Source of the DNA: Melieria omissa
Taxonomy: Eukaryota; Arthropoda; Insecta; Diptera; Ulidiidae
DNA: 64,000 bases
NCBI GenBank assembly: GCA_963971225.1
Contig: OZ020268.1
Span: forward strand, 116,945,510 to 117,009,509
Direction: 5' to 3'
A program made the position numbers and the translations under genes. Under the pieces are notes generated by a model. That model saw nothing but the letters and a program-made list of their open reading frames with translations, made no database searches and was not told where the DNA came from. Shown here in pieces: positions 12,318 to 25,800 of this stretch. The stretch's first letter is position 1; every line of letters starts with the position of its first letter.

Positions 12318-12483
12318 TATATATTTATAGTTAGGTTTTCGATTAATTAAACACCAAATATCTCGAAAAACAAAAATTGGAAACTTTTTGACCCCAAATT
12401 TGAATTGTCCGACCTCATTTAACCCTAAAAAACTGTTTCATTTGAATATTGACAAAAAACATCGCTGGGTTTATATGGGTTAA

Positions 12484-13036
12484 TTGCAATCTTGAGCCCA
12501 AAATATCGAGAAAATCCAATGTTTGAAAAATACTTCGAAACTGGACAAATTGATTTGCATTACAGGCGAAAATTTTCGGCTAAAATATTCGGCTATTTTG
12601 CCCGAAGCTAAAGACTTAAAGTTGACCGAATGCATAGTTATTCGTTCCATAGACAAAATTACAAAAATGTATAGTCTCAGAGTTTAACGATTTTTTTTGT
12701 CATTTGAACTTTGATGTCATCGAGCTAAGAAAACTGTGTAAAAAGAAAAAAAAAAACAAAAAAGAAAACAAAAAAATCGGTGCTAAAAATTAATAAGTGT
12801 GTGCGCCAAAGCTGCTCAAAGTTTAAACTTTTATAACAAAAAAATGCAAACACATATTTTCTGTTTTTAATTTTTTCTATTGAGTAAAAAAAATTTTAAA
12901 AATACATTGTTACCAAGAAGTTGCTAAAACTTTCAATATAGATGAAGAATTAATGTGGCAATTTTTGCTTTTATTGTTTTCTCAAAATTTGCAAAGCTGA
13001 GGCTTTTACTTCACTTTTAATTCAAAATATTTGTAT
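12484..13036. other. AT-rich non-coding stretch
   Basis: A/T-rich sequence with homopolymer runs and no open frame worth reporting. I see no recognisable element. Confidence 0.6.
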
Positions 13037-13560
13037 AAATTAAAAATCTGAAAAATGGCAAAACTTAGAGGAAACTATCTTAAAAGTATGTGGAAGTATG
13101 TTCTTGGACTCTTTATGTTTTAAAAAGCATTCTTCCTTTATCGAATAAAATAAATAAAAAATAATAATCTCAGAAAATAATTCAATTTGAAAAGTGATCT
13201 ATACACCAATTTTTCAACAAAATATATTTTATTCCCTAAAATTATGCAATCAGCGTGAACAATTAATTAATTTAACTCTTCATTTAACATTTTTTTCTAA
13301 ATTAAAAATCTGAAAATTGGCAAAAATTAGAGGAAAATATCTAAAAAGGATGTGAAAGTATGTTCCTGGATTTTGTTTCAATTTTAAGAAGCATTCTTCC
13401 TTTGTCGGATAATGTAATTACATCCTCCGATATCTGCTGATCTCAGAAAATAATTCAATTAGAAAAGTGGTCTTAACACCTATTTTTCAACATTATTAAT
13501 TTTATTTATCCCTAAAAGTATGCAATCACCGTGAAAAATTATAAAATTGCACAAATTTAA
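13037..13560. repeat. Direct tandem duplication, unit about 262 bp
   Basis: The block beginning TAAAAATCTGAAAA at 13041 recurs at 13303. Shared landmarks follow in the same order: GCATTCTTCCTTT, TCTCAGAAAATAATTCAATT, and TGCAATCA/CACGTGAA-like text. The copies are clearly diverged, so the duplication is old. Non-coding. Confidence 0.75.
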
Positions 13561-13668
13561 TACATACTTCTATTATTATTTTAATTTTTATTGAAAAACT
13601 AAAGGGTCCTCGTACAATTTCTGTTACTCTTTGCAATTATCAATGTTACGTCAACATTGATTGACTGA

Positions 13669-14150
13669 TTAACCCTTTGCACTCCGAACGATTTTCGACG
13701 TTGGCTATCAGCTACTCAGCGCCACTTTACGGCAGAACCGAACATTTACAGACCCTCGTATTATCTCTTATAATTTTGGAACTAAGTAATGTATTATAAT
13801 GATATTGGTTTTATATGAATTGGTTGAGATGGAAGAATGTATATTTGCAAAAAAATCAATACTTTATTTTTTATAATTTTGTACAGTATGATACACGTTC
13901 TTGTCTGCGACAAAACCCGCTGACATTAGTTTTATATATCTTAGTAATTTTACGATATCTTGATTTGATTTCTTGTGCCATTTCAAGAGAAAACTTAGGA
14001 GAACATGCTTGTCTCAAAAAAGTTGCCCTGAAATAACTCAATTCCCCGTAATCAATAATAAACTTGAATGTGCCCTGAGAGGGGACATCCGAGTGATATG
14101 CTAGAGTTACGATGTCTCCTGAGAGGGGACAGCGGAGTGAAAAGGGTTAA
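13669..14150. mobile_element. TTAA-type MITE (482 bp)
   Basis: It starts TTAACCCTTTGCACTCCG and ends CGGAGTGAAAAGGGTTAA, so the 18-bp termini differ at one position. Near the right end the phrase CTGAGAGGGGACA occurs twice about 55 bp apart. The interior is otherwise AT-rich and non-coding. It resembles a piggyBac-type non-autonomous element. Confidence 0.78.
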
Positions 14151-16199
14151 ATGTAAAATCTGAAAAATTTAGCCGACACACTTGTTGCCGTAACTTTCTA
14201 AAAATGACAAAAATTGCAAAGTGTGAGGCACTGCCAAGCTACAAAAGTTTAAGAAAAACAAAATGGAGATTTCACAAAAATTTTATGAAGAATGAACATC
14301 TCCTTTTAATTTTGTCCCGCGGTTGTATGGATTCGAATCACTGTGGAATGGACGGAATACCGAAGCCGAATATTCGGTCAGACACTTCTATTCACTGAAG
14401 AGAAACGTTCGAATCATTTGTGATTCACACTAACGATTTGTACATGGTTTTTTACCATAAGTTTGTCATAATTTTTTCACTTAAGTCGCAAAACTCTTCT
14501 CACAAAGTTCAAAATTTAATAAATTATTTTCCTATACGAACTGCCATTTGCCATTATTGACCCGTTTGTTTGAAGAATTTGTTTGTTTTTGTTTTCAATC
14601 ATTAATAAAGTTCCTTCACAGAAATGCCTCGACTATGGACAACGTTTCGAATTTAATGCTTTTTGTCTAATTATATGCGCATTGTTTTCTGAACAATAAA
14701 CAAATATCGGACTGTACAATCGGACTGGGCGCTCGTGTTGCGTGTGTTTTCCCTCAAAATAACTTCATTTCCATTCGCAGTCGCAGTCGCAGTCGCTCGA
14801 ATGCCTAATTAGGCTAATTAAGTGGTGTGCGCACGCATAATGCAACCAGGTACACAGGGAAAATGTGGCATGCTGCATGGCGATAAAGCAACCAAATGTG
14901 CGCGAGCCGGTACAGACAGTGTTGTTGCTATTGGTGCAAGTGTAATTATTCAAACCGTCAATGTTGCTACTGTTTGTGGCTCGAATGTGAAGGGCGGCAG
15001 GGAAAACTACAGGAGCGCAAAACGGGCCGCACATAGGTGGAAAATGTAAAAATTAAAAATAAAAAAAATTGCTTAGTTGCCATTGACAAGTGGCAGGGCG
15101 GGCGGGATAAGGGGTTCCACAGCCAGTCAGACGGACAGACAGTCGAGCAGGTGCATTGTGCCCGAATTTCATGCTGTAATTTACAAATATTTGTTGTTGT
15201 TGTTGTTGTCATATTATTGTTGTCATGCAGGTTTCCTTAATAACTCAATTTACCGCAAATTGTTTGTCGTTGCTGCCATTGTTTTTGTTGTTGCTTTTGT
15301 TTAACCGCAAATATGTTTGACATTAGCGGTGGGTGGTGTTGGCAGTGGGGCCACACACGTTTCGCTACAATTACCGCCTATTGTTGGCCACAAGCCCATA
15401 ACAACAACAACAATACAACAGCAATAACAATTTGTGGTTGTGAAATGCCTTCATTAGTTGCAATTTGAAATATTTCTGCGTAATATTTCAACTTTAAAAA
15501 TTTTCGTAATTATAAATGTAAATAATTCCCTAGAAGAATAGAAATTTATGCTTTCACGCGCTTATCGCTGCGCATAAATCGAGCGGCGGCCGCGGCGGTA
15601 CCTTTTTCGCCACGCCGCATTTCCCACATTAAAATAGACATAAACGTTGATTTATTACCGAAAACAATTAGTCCGGCAACACCAGTTCGAGCAGCGCCCG
15701 ATGGTGTCGCACTCGGGCGTTTCAATATTTGAAAGTTACATCTATATTTTTGTTTTTTTTTTTTGGTGGCAGTGGCCGACAGTGAAATTAATTAACAGCA
15801 ACAACAACGGCGGCAACAAATGACAGCCCAAAATTATTAACACATAACCTAACCGAAACGGGGAATCTCACTGGACAAGGTTGGTGAAACGGGTTTCACT
15901 GAGGTCGTCGTGGCCACTGCTTGCACAGTCCACACACACAATTCGACTAGAAGAGCGCAACAATAAGGCGTACAACAAATTACAGGCATTTATAATTCAT
16001 CAAAAAAAATTTGACAGCGCAGCGTTGCCACATAAATTAGGCATTACAAGCCGATAAAGATCTGCGAAAATTTTAATGAGATTACCAAAAAGAAACAAGA
16101 AGACAAATGAACAATGGTGAGTGAGTGCTTCGAACGACTTATTGTCATTTCTAAACTTGGATACTTGGGGAATAGCTTTTATTTGACAATGCAGTTTGA
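14151..16199. other. Non-coding stretch, partly GC-rich
   Basis: Includes a GCAGTCGCAGTC-type short repeat near 14780, TTG triplets near 15193-15215 and CAACAA runs near 15400. Open frames on both strands overlap each other and lack recognisable domains. No gene is supported. Confidence 0.5.
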
Positions 16200-16940
16200 A
16201 AAAGGGTGTACCATGCCCATATGGGCATCAGCTCTTGGTTGAAATACCAGCATACCAATACCAACCTCCTCACACCACCGATCGTATGGGAGACGCCCTC
16301 TGGTGGTAAACTTTTGAACCTTAACTAATTTTGTATTTTTTGTACACAAAAATGTTGCCGATTGCTGCATAAATCATATAAATCGGTTCCGTAGTTTCCG
16401 AGATAAGATGTTTTCTCGCTTACTTAACTACTAAATTTGCAATTGGGGAGCCGATGGCATAGAATATGTCCAATTTTGTATGGCAGCCCCCTAAGACTTG
16501 GAGATAGCGGGTAGGTATGTTTGAAAGAAACATTCGGAAGAGAAAATAAATGGCTGTCGGTCATACATTTGACACGTCTGGAGGCAACCTGGGAGCAGTG
16601 GGAGACTATTTTGTAAAAACGACCATTTTGTATGGAACCCCATAAAGGGTTGGCGATGGGGTATAAATATGTTTGAAAGAAATGTTCAGTAGGGAAAACT
16701 AATGGGGGTCAGTCATACATTTTAACTCTCTAAGAGAATTTTCTCACCAGCTGTGGAGCAATTTTTCGAATGTCCCAGCTTTTTTGTGAACTTTGACCTC
16801 GATGCGATGGTACTTAGCCCCAAAATTTTTTGACTCATGCACTTTTTCACCAAACCGCATAAAATAAGAGATTGCGGAGCATCGAGAACGAGTTTTGTTG
16901 GACATTTTAGTACCAATTTTGATTAAGTACGAAATAAACA
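16200..16940 (+). repeat. Dispersed repeat family B, copy 1 (longest)
   Basis: A non-coding repeat of about 740 bp. Shared landmarks are GCCCTCTGGTGG, CCGTAGTTTCCGAGATAAGATG, TGTATGGCAGCC, GTATGTTTGAAAGAAA and ACCTCGATGCG. Diverged copies lie at 36660-37200 (minus), 46560-46990 (plus) and 49831-50110 (minus). No terminal repeats could be defined. It is followed directly by a family C copy. Confidence 0.75.
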
Positions 16941-16967
16941 CTTAAAAACATTTTCAGTTTTGGCTTA

Positions 16968-17312
16968 ATTCTGGCGTTCAAGTTAATTTCTGAGCTTTGA
17001 TGTATTCAGAGACCCATAGTAGAATTTTATAGCGAATATTTTGTCGTACATTTTGTCCTTAAAAAGTCCTGTTCTATAGGACATTTTTGGCATTTTATAA
17101 AAGAAGGGTCAAATTGACCCATACAAATAGGAGCTACAGGGTTAAAATGTTCCACCAAAATGTTCATCGTAGTATTTTACATCAAATTGCTGAACACATC
17201 ATATACCTAAAATGTGAGGGTTACATGGTTTTCGTATGCCGATTCACCATAAGAATGCGCGAAAAGGGGCAAACGTTTACCGTAAAAAAAATGCAGACGT
17301 AAACTTTCAAAA
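16968..17312 (+). repeat. Dispersed repeat family C, copy 2
   Basis: It matches 7852-8195 almost base for base over long runs, including TTACATCAAATTGCTGAACA and GCCGATTCACCATAAGAATG. An open frame of about 70 codons crosses it but is not conserved in the other copy, so I treat it as non-coding. Confidence 0.75.
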
Positions 17313-20300
17313 CATTCATAATTTGATTATTCTGTTGTTCGACCTTCGACTTCTGGGCTCTAAAAACTCCTAGTTCAAGTCTATATACCCCAGCACGTCG
17401 GTTCAGTGTGTAAGAAATCATAAGCTCAAACTGGCCCAAATTTCAATCTGCCCTCCGTTGGTGGCTTTTAAATGCCCTCGTTTTACTATCAACGATTTTT
17501 TTAATTTTCTCTGCTATAGTTTCCTCTTTTGGAAATTCAATTAACGCGCATGTTAACGACAGACGCGCCGCCACATGTTCGCCGGCACCGAAATGAGGTG
17601 TCATTTGTCAAAAAATTAAGATACCAACAAGAGCGCGAGACGCAACACACACGCCGACATTGAATGAACGACATTCTCGAAAGCGACAACTACAACAAAG
17701 ACAAACAATAAAAAAAGTTTTAAGGAAAAAGTCTCTAATTAAAAATGCAAAAGAAAGAAAGAATGGCATTCACGCACTGTTGAATATGGAGGGGGAGGCG
17801 GAGGGCAGGGGGGCAAGTGACAGATGCGGTAAAGCGGAGTGTATGTGCGTCATTTGTGATTTGCATAAATGGTATAATATGCTAAGTTAACGTCTTAATT
17901 ACGGGCGAACAAGCTTTTAGGTCTCTACCACATGCACAGGTCGCGTCGCACTCAACGTCTGTTTGTCGTTTATGTTGTTTTTGTGTATTCGATGGCTTTG
18001 CATAACAATGGCAGCAACAAATTATCTCATGAATGACGTGTAATTATTTCCCAGACAACGTTTGCTTTCCTTTTAAAAAAAATGAGAATTTCAAATTAAA
18101 TTTGTTCATGCGACTTTTTGTTGAAACAATACCAAAAATTTACAATTCCAAGCAAAGCGTTGCAAATGGGTTTTATTGAAATAAAGCAATTGTTGTTTTT
18201 GTAGTGAATGAGAGATGACTGAAGATTGACAAATTGATGCCACAGTGTGCAAATGTGTGTAGCATAATTGCCATTGAGTTGTTGAAACGTTTTGGAGTAA
18301 ATTTTGTGAAAGATTTGGGCTTCAGTGATGCTCTCGTGGCGATATAATGGTTTCTTGATTCGAGTTTATGATCTCAAGCGATTGAAACTTGAACTTGAAT
18401 GAAGCACAAAATTCTAATTTATTTGTGTATTAGTATTTTAAATATTAAAAAGATACAAAATCATTATTTTTCTCATCAATTCAATAAAAATTCCATTTAA
18501 AAAAGTCGTGTGAACAATTTCATTTGCTAACCTTTTTTGCCCACTTCCTTTCAAATTCAATGAAATTTCTTTAATTGAGTCATCAATATTTCAAGCAGCT
18601 CCCAGTTTCTTCTTCTTCTTTCTTATTTTCTACCCTCGATGCCGGTGAGTGTTCCAACTACCTACTCGTGCCAGACAAATGAATACAAAAATTCACAGTC
18701 AAATATTTTCACTCAAAAGCCGACTAAATAAATCACTCAAAACGAATCGGTGAAAACGAAACAACTGAAACACTCAATGCGCCCGAGGGGGGCGTAGGAG
18801 GGAAGATGAAGCGACCTGACCTTTCTTTCAAATTTGATTGCTTTGCACGCGTGTGCAACACAAAGGAAAATAAATAAAAATTTAACTAAGCAAACAGGAA
18901 CTACACCAGTCGAACGAATAGCAAAACAGTTGCATGAAGAATAAAAGTAAAATTTCAGAAGCATAGAAAAAAACTCGATTTTCAAATTAAAGCAGGTAAA
19001 CACAAGAACCCAAATAACAACAAAAAACATTACGAACGGCAGCTAAATATTTTTCAACACCGACATAAAAGCGGCCCAGAGTCGGTCGCAGGAATAAAGT
19101 CATTAGACGAGCGAAGGGGAAAGTGCGATTGTGCGGCTGACGGTGAGCGAGAACGGCGGACAGCAACATGCATGAAATGAGACTGCAGTTATCAGTCGAC
19201 CAAATGACACTTTGATACCATATCACACACACACGTTTCGTTTTTAGTTGTTGTTGTTGGGTTCGATACCGGAAAAGGGCACCTTTTGGCTTAGTTTTTT
19301 TTTTACTATTTTTGTGGCCTTTTTTGTATTTGATCATCCAAACAGACGCGCACCGCACTAAGCAAGTCACAGGTAGTTTTCTATTTATTTTTGGATTTTT
19401 TTTTGACGCTCCCTCAATTCGGTTTATTTGCTAATGTCATTTGCTTTTGTTGTTGGACTATAGTCGACTAACCTTTACTTATCATTACAATCAGATATGA
19501 CGACTTTATTGGGCACCCTTCAGCACGCTTCAAGCGCGCATGATACCAGCGCCACATACATACACACACAAACCTACATACGACGAGTAGTACTAGACAT
19601 GCAGAAAAGTGAGGTTATGTGAATAGGTAAGGTTGGGGAAAAATGAACAAAAACGAGGAAAACAGGCAAGTGGAATGCCAAGCAGCAAAGGTAGCAGCAC
19701 AAATGTATGTTTGTGTGTACATATGTGCATATTTTGCCTACTTAAAGGCCACAAAAAAGCTCTGGATTGCTCTACAACGCTGCCAGCTCAATCAAAATAA
19801 CGCATCAACCTTGCACCTTATGTAAATATTTGTTGTTTTAGTGTTCTTTCTAAAACTTTATCAATCATTGATTTTGCCTTATCTGTGACCTTTTTCGCTT
19901 CTCGTTACAACGCACCGGACTTTGCGTTCAAACGTTTTTCTCACTTGCAACATTTTGTATTTCGAATCTAATCTCCCTGCTGTGTGTGCAAATATATTTT
20001 TATTATTAAAGGAAATTTCTCATTTCAGCATTGGTTGCGTTTGATTTTGTTGCGCCCCAACCTTTTGCGTACTTGCAGCTTGTGGGCATTTGTACCTTTT
20101 GGCTCGTTTCGTTTAAATATGATTTTATTACCCTCAATGTTGTTGTGTAAACAATTTAATTTGTTTCTTACCGATTGAGCGGCAGATAAACGTGTGGCTT
20201 TTATTGTTTGTTTGTTTGTTTGCCGTTGTTGTTGTTGTTGTATGGTATAGCGTTGTGTTGGCATGTTTTCTTTACCCTCCCGAAATATTTTTATTGGCTC

Positions 20301-20640
20301 TGATTTGGCCGATAAGCAAAAGGGGCAGCACTTCATTTTTGGGTTTTTGTTTGTTGTTGTTTGTTGCTGTTGTTGTTGTTGAGGGTTTCATGTCCTCACA
20401 AATTACGCCACGATTAGAATCGAAAAATATTTCGAAATGTATGTATCTCGTGGTTTGTTGCTTTCATCAGTGCAATTGAAAGGTCAACAGCTACCAGGAA
20501 ATTGAAATGATTTGACAAAGGAAGAATTTTCAAATGCTTTAAAACTGGGTAAAGATGATTTATGTTGAATTTTAGTAAAATACTTGAAGGTAAAGGTAGG
20601 TTTAGTGGTCGATTCCAGGACATCACTATGTCTAATTTAA
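17313..20640. other. Non-coding stretch
   Basis: Mixed composition with TTG/CAA triplet runs (near 19245, 20223 and 20350) and A-rich runs. The longest open frame is 127 codons (18987-19370, minus) and has no recognisable domain. No gene is supported. Nothing obviously mobile was seen. Confidence 0.5.
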
Positions 20641-20699
20641 AAAAAAACCTTCACTAAACCGGGATTTTTAAAAATGAGGGATCAAAAGGAGGTTTTATT

Positions 20700-22170
20700 A
20701 GAAAACATATATTATACATAATATAAAATATATTATTATATTTATACATAATATAAAAAATAAAAAAAAAATTATAAAAAATACATATTTCCAAACATAT
20801 CATATATTTCAGTTTTTTGAAAAGTTGATATTTTAGGGGTTTGAAACTTGGTTAAAAGTAGTTCGAAACATATTTTTCATTTTTTCGAAAAGATGAGATT
20901 TAAAGGTTTGAAACTTAATAAAAAAGATTTCGAAACATCAGTTTTTCGAAAAGATGAGATTTAGAGGGCCTATTGACTTGAAACTTGGTAAAAAATAATT
21001 CGGAACATATTTTTTAGTTTTTCGAAAAGATGAGATTTTCAGGGTCTATTGATTTGAAACTTGGTAAAAAAATAATTCGAAATATATTTTTCAGTTTTTC
21101 GAAAAGATGAGATTTGCAAGGCTTACTGATTTAAAACTAAGTAAAAAATAGTTCAAAACATATTTTTCAGTTTTTCGAAAATCAAATTTTAATGGCAACA
21201 AGCATGAGTCGATGGGCATTCTGACTTCAAAATTGATGAAAACACTCCAAATACAAAATAATTCGAGATGTATTTTTAATTTTTTGAAAGTAAAAATATA
21301 AAGAGATTGTTTAAGGGTTAAAAGTTTGTATAAACAAATATAATTAAAATGGTTTTTTGAAATTTGAAAGGCTTACTGATTTGAAACTTGGTAAAAGATA
21401 ATTCGAAAAATATTTTTCAGTTTTTCGAAAATCATTAAAATGTGGTTAAAAAACCATGACTCGATGGGAATATTGACTTCACACCTGATAAAACCATTCA
21501 GAATAAAATAAAAATAAATTAAAAAAATAAATTGAAAAATATTAAAAAAAAATCAAAAAACCATTCGAAACGTATTTTTAATTTTTTTGAATGTCAAAAT
21601 ATGAAGAGATCATTTATGGTTTAAAGTTTTTATGAACAAATATAAGAAAAATGTTTTTTTTTACTTCAAACTTTGTAAAACCACTTCAAATGAGAAATAG
21701 TTTTCATAAAGTTTTTACTTTTTTATTATTTCGAAAATCAGGGGTTAAAAGTTTGTATGGAAAAATTGTGAAAAACATGAATTAATGGCCCTATTGACTT
21801 CAAAATTGGTAAAAACAACAATAAACAAAAACACAAAAACAAATCAATAAAAAAACTGCAAAACTGTACAAAATATGAAGAGATCATTTATGGGTTAAAA
21901 GTTTGTATGAACAGATATAATTAAATTGGGTCTTTTGACTCAAGTGTGAAATAATTCAAAATATGTTTTTCATTATTTCGAAAATCAGAATATGATGGGG
22001 TCAACGAGGGTGTTTAAAATTTGTGTGGAGAAATTGTGAAAATCGTGAATTAATGGCCCAATGGACTTCAAAGTTGGTGAAAACAACAACAAGCAAAAAC
22101 ACAAAAATAAATAAAAAATAATTCTACACATATTGTTCAGTTTTTTTGAAATTCAAAATATGAAAGGATC
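20700..22170. repeat. Diverged AT-rich tandem array, unit about 65-80 bp
   Basis: A unit of the form CAGTTTTTCGAAAAGATGAGATTT followed by a GACTTGAAACTTGGTAAAA block recurs many times between about 20810 and 21440, then decays up to about 22160. The first part (20700-20815) is pure AT with TATAATATAAAATATA motifs. Non-coding. Confidence 0.75.
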
Positions 22171-22175
22171 AATAA

Positions 22176-22640
22176 CACCGTGCGACAAAAATGAAATGAA
22201 AAAAATTTTAAAGATACTAAAATGAGTAAAAATTGGGTAAATACAATTTTTGTACTTCATTAGAATTTCAGCTTCCGTCTTTTTTTAATAACTTTTGAAC
22301 CAATAAAGTTAGAGCAATGAAATTTTGACACGTGATCAAGGAGATTTTGGGTTTTAACATACTTACTTTTCAAGAAAACTCTGTATAAATTTTCAAGGAT
22401 ATAAAGGATTAAAATTTTGAAAGGACATTTTTCATATCCTTTTTTCACAAATACATAAAAAATCAATTTTATTTAAATTCATCAGCCTTTTCTCTTTCAT
22501 TTGATATAACGAAGCTAAGTCGATTTTATATATTTTTTTATTTTTTATCCACTTTAATACTTTGAAGTCCTTTTAAAAGGACAAGGAATGTAGAAATGAA
22601 AAACTGAGTACGCATTATTACTATGTTTGGTCTCTAGTTT
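22176..22640. repeat. Dispersed repeat family D, copy 2
   Basis: The left tip reads CACCGTGCGACAAAAA and is the inverse of TTTTTTGTCGCACAGTG at the right end of the copy ending at 54134. The interior shares GTCCTTTTAAAAGGACA, GAAAAACTGAGTA and CTAGTTTCACGCC with 53850-54134 and, more weakly, with 40190-40436. The right tip of this copy is missing. The tips (CACNGTG) suggest a DNA transposon, but the superfamily is not settled. Confidence 0.65.
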
Positions 22641-22654
22641 CACGCCCATATGGA

Positions 22655-22893
22655 TTTTTTCCGAAATCCCGTGAGAGAAACTCGTGGTTTCTTCACTCGG
22701 CATGGCTTCTTGCGTCTTTTCCTATTTCCACAACTGAAGTCATCACTTCGCGGAAAGCGTTTCGAGACGACTGAGGCAATAAAGGAGAATTCGTCGAAAA
22801 AGCTGAAAGCAATCCCGAAATCAGTCAATAGAAAGCATTGAAATATTGTTTGCCTATTGCTTGCAATGGAGATAACTTTAAAGGAAATAAAAT
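22655..22893 (+). pseudogene. Mariner-like transposase, decayed C-terminal fragment
   Basis: A 63-codon open frame contains LFPQLKSSLRGKRFETTEAI followed by KENSSKKLKAIPKS. This is the usual wording after the third catalytic acid of one group of insect mariner transposases. The expected end (Cys, Gly-Asp, then Phe, Gly and Lys) can still be read further on, at about 22855-22893, but in other frames. All three catalytic acids and the DNA-binding part are absent. It lies immediately after a family D copy and is non-functional. Confidence 0.65.
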
Positions 22894-25800
22894 GATTATC
22901 CATGAATAATTGAACCATTTTCGTTTTATTGCAGAATTCCGCGTAAATTTTGATTAGAAGGTAGATGATACATACACATTCCTTCCCTTCCAACCAAAAT
23001 CATATAAAGTGAAAATAATTTTACACACTCAGTTTTCCTTCTCTGTCTCGAACACATTGCTTGTACCGTTGTGAATCATTGTGCTTCGGAATGAGTCAGC
23101 ATGTTTTAAATATTACGGTACGCGTGTAAACATTTCCTAATAGGCTATTAATATTTTGAATGCCGATCCACCCACCAACACAACTCGTTCTACACAACTA
23201 GTTCCACCTCCAACTAAGCACTGCCCAACCGTTGGCCAGAAATCATTTCGAACATTTTTTATAGATCATTAAATGTGAGTGGAAAATCCGTTGGTGCCAC
23301 ACCAAATGCCACACCGGGCACGCACCGGTGCGCGTTGGGATTGTGATTTTTTTTATACTGTGGCCGTTGTCATTCCGCCTTGCAGCACATACATACATAC
23401 AGATAGACAGACGAACACATAAGGCGACATAAAACATCTTGAGAAATGCGCTCAACCGGCACTTTGGTCGTGTGTCCAACAACACACTAAATGCCTCGGC
23501 GACATTTCTACTAATTTTATGAGACGTTGAAAATGTGCTGACTACAACAACAACAAAAAGAAAATGATGAAAAGAGTCGAAGGCGCTCGCTGCCTTTGAA
23601 TATCTGCCGCCTGGCATCGGTAAAATTCTTCGAATATTCATTGTTATGCAAATGACTACAAGTTGTAATAATATTGTTGTTGTTGTTGCTTTATGGGTGT
23701 GTGTGTGAATGTATATGTGTATGTGTTAGGCATTTCAACTGGTAGAAGCAGCAAATATTTCCTCTCCACTAAACTAATTAAGTTTTTTTATATGCAACAT
23801 TTGGGGCGCCAACTCGATGCCGCGAACGAGGCCAAAGTGATTAGGCGAAACGCATCATCGCAGTGGAGTAACGCGTGGTCCATAAACGGATTAAGGCGTT
23901 TAATGCAATTGGCGCGCGCAGCGTCCATGGAAAATACGCTGTGGCAGTGCTGTGTTGTTGTCTATTTTGGTTTTATTGTTTTGCGCTGCGCTGTTTACCT
24001 TAACCTCAACATTACTGGTCGCTGTGTGTGTGTGTGTGTGTGTTGGTTTGTTTGTTTGTAACTGTAACTGGGTGCGTTGCTTTAGTTATGTTTCAGATGT
24101 TTCAATTAATTGAAACTTTTATTATGCTTGTTTGTGCATTTTGTGCAATGACTGGCTGGCTGCCATTTTGGCCCAATTTTGACCCAATTTTGGCGCCTCC
24201 AGAGTGCACCTCATCTGCTGCACTCGACAGCGCTGTTGCTGCAGTTATTGTTGTTGTTGTGCCAGTTTCGTCGAAAAATAAACGTTGGCCATTTAATTGC
24301 CACACATCGCCACTGCCGCATTCGCGTAAGTCGCCAACTGCCGCACCGTAAATTGCCGCCGAAGCATGCAATTATTTATGCTAACTGTAAAATAAAGCAT
24401 ATGGCCAAGGAGCACACAATGCAAGGAGCAAAAATAAAGAAAGGTGCGCGCATACGAATGACAGCGGCACAATCGAGAAGGCGACCAGAATGAATGCGGT
24501 GAAATCGATAAAAAAACATGCGCTTAATGCTACAATCACAACAACAACAACTAAACGAACCAACAACAACAACTATCAGCAAAAAGAACAAACAAAAACA
24601 ATAAGAACACAAAAAACAATTCACAAAAAACCAAAGCCAACAAAATTGGCCAAATGTGCCACTGTGGCCACTCAACCGACGCGCCGACGCGCCGCAAAGT
24701 GTAAATTTATCGCATTTGCTTTGGTGCACTTTTACACCGAAGTGTAAGCGCGCTTACAATAAATTTGCGCCGGCCATAGCAACAATAAATCCCCAGCGAA
24801 AATTGCGGTCTCTGCTCTTTTTTTTTGGTTTTATTTTGGCCGAATTATTAATTTCTTGCTCTGGCGAATATTTGTCAATATTTTTTTTTGGGGGGCGAAT
24901 TTTGATGGTTGAATATATTTAAGTCAGCGTAATCATTGCTGTAATCTGATATTTTGCGTTTGTTTACTGAACTTACAGGCAGACGATGTGATTTGGATAG
25001 TCGCGCGCAGCGATGTGCGTTTGCCGACTGGGCGGTTTTTGGGCGATTTATGCTGGTAGTGCGCAATTTTGTTATTGTTGTTGTATGATTTCAATAAAAT
25101 GTAAAATTGGGTGCAATAATTGAGTGGGGAATGAGATGACAAGTGTGAATGAATAGAATTGCAAAAATCGATAAGAATTATGTTGACATTAAGAAAGGAA
25201 ATGGAAAACGGAGAGCATATTCTATTTTGCTTGTGTCGTTTTATATATTTTTGATGCATTTGAGGTTTTAAGTCTTCAGTAGAAATAAGATGCAAGATTC
25301 CAGCAGAAAAAACCCACCAAACAAAATGTGAGAAATAGGCAACAATCGTCAGTGGCAACAAATAGACGCCGATTTTAAGACGACTCGTCCTGGCGATAAG
25401 AAAACGACTCGTCCAGGCGATGAGAAAACGACTCGTCATGGCGAGTTGATTTCGGTGGACGTTTTAGAACGACTGGTGATACGAATCGTTTTCTTATTGC
25501 CGGCAACAAAAAATGTCTGGTGGGAATTTTCATGCGTTTTTACTCATAGTTGAAACTTGAAAGATCAAATCCAAAAATTAAAAAAAAATCTATATACTCG
25601 AAAACTAGGGTTCTTGCTCACTTATTTGGTGCAGGAACAAGCTTTAGGATATCCAGAGAACGTTGTTTGCCACTTCCGATCTTCAAAGATAATTTTTTAT
25701 CGCGAACTTCAGAATTATGAAGTTTTTACAAGATATCAAAGCTGACAGACAATAAGATCAACAAATCTTACAAATAACGTCTAAATACTGGATTCAAATA

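Larger units (their letters stand above)
10664..12483. mobile_element. TTAA-type DNA element interrupted by a mariner
   Basis: The left end reads TTAACCCATTTCAGTCC and the right end TATATGGGTTAA, giving short inverted termini (TTAACCCAT) on TTAA. Without the mariner at 11026-12317 it is about 0.53 kb and non-coding. The termini resemble those of the other TTAA elements here but share only about ten bases with each other, so the boundaries are less certain than for family A. Confidence 0.5.
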
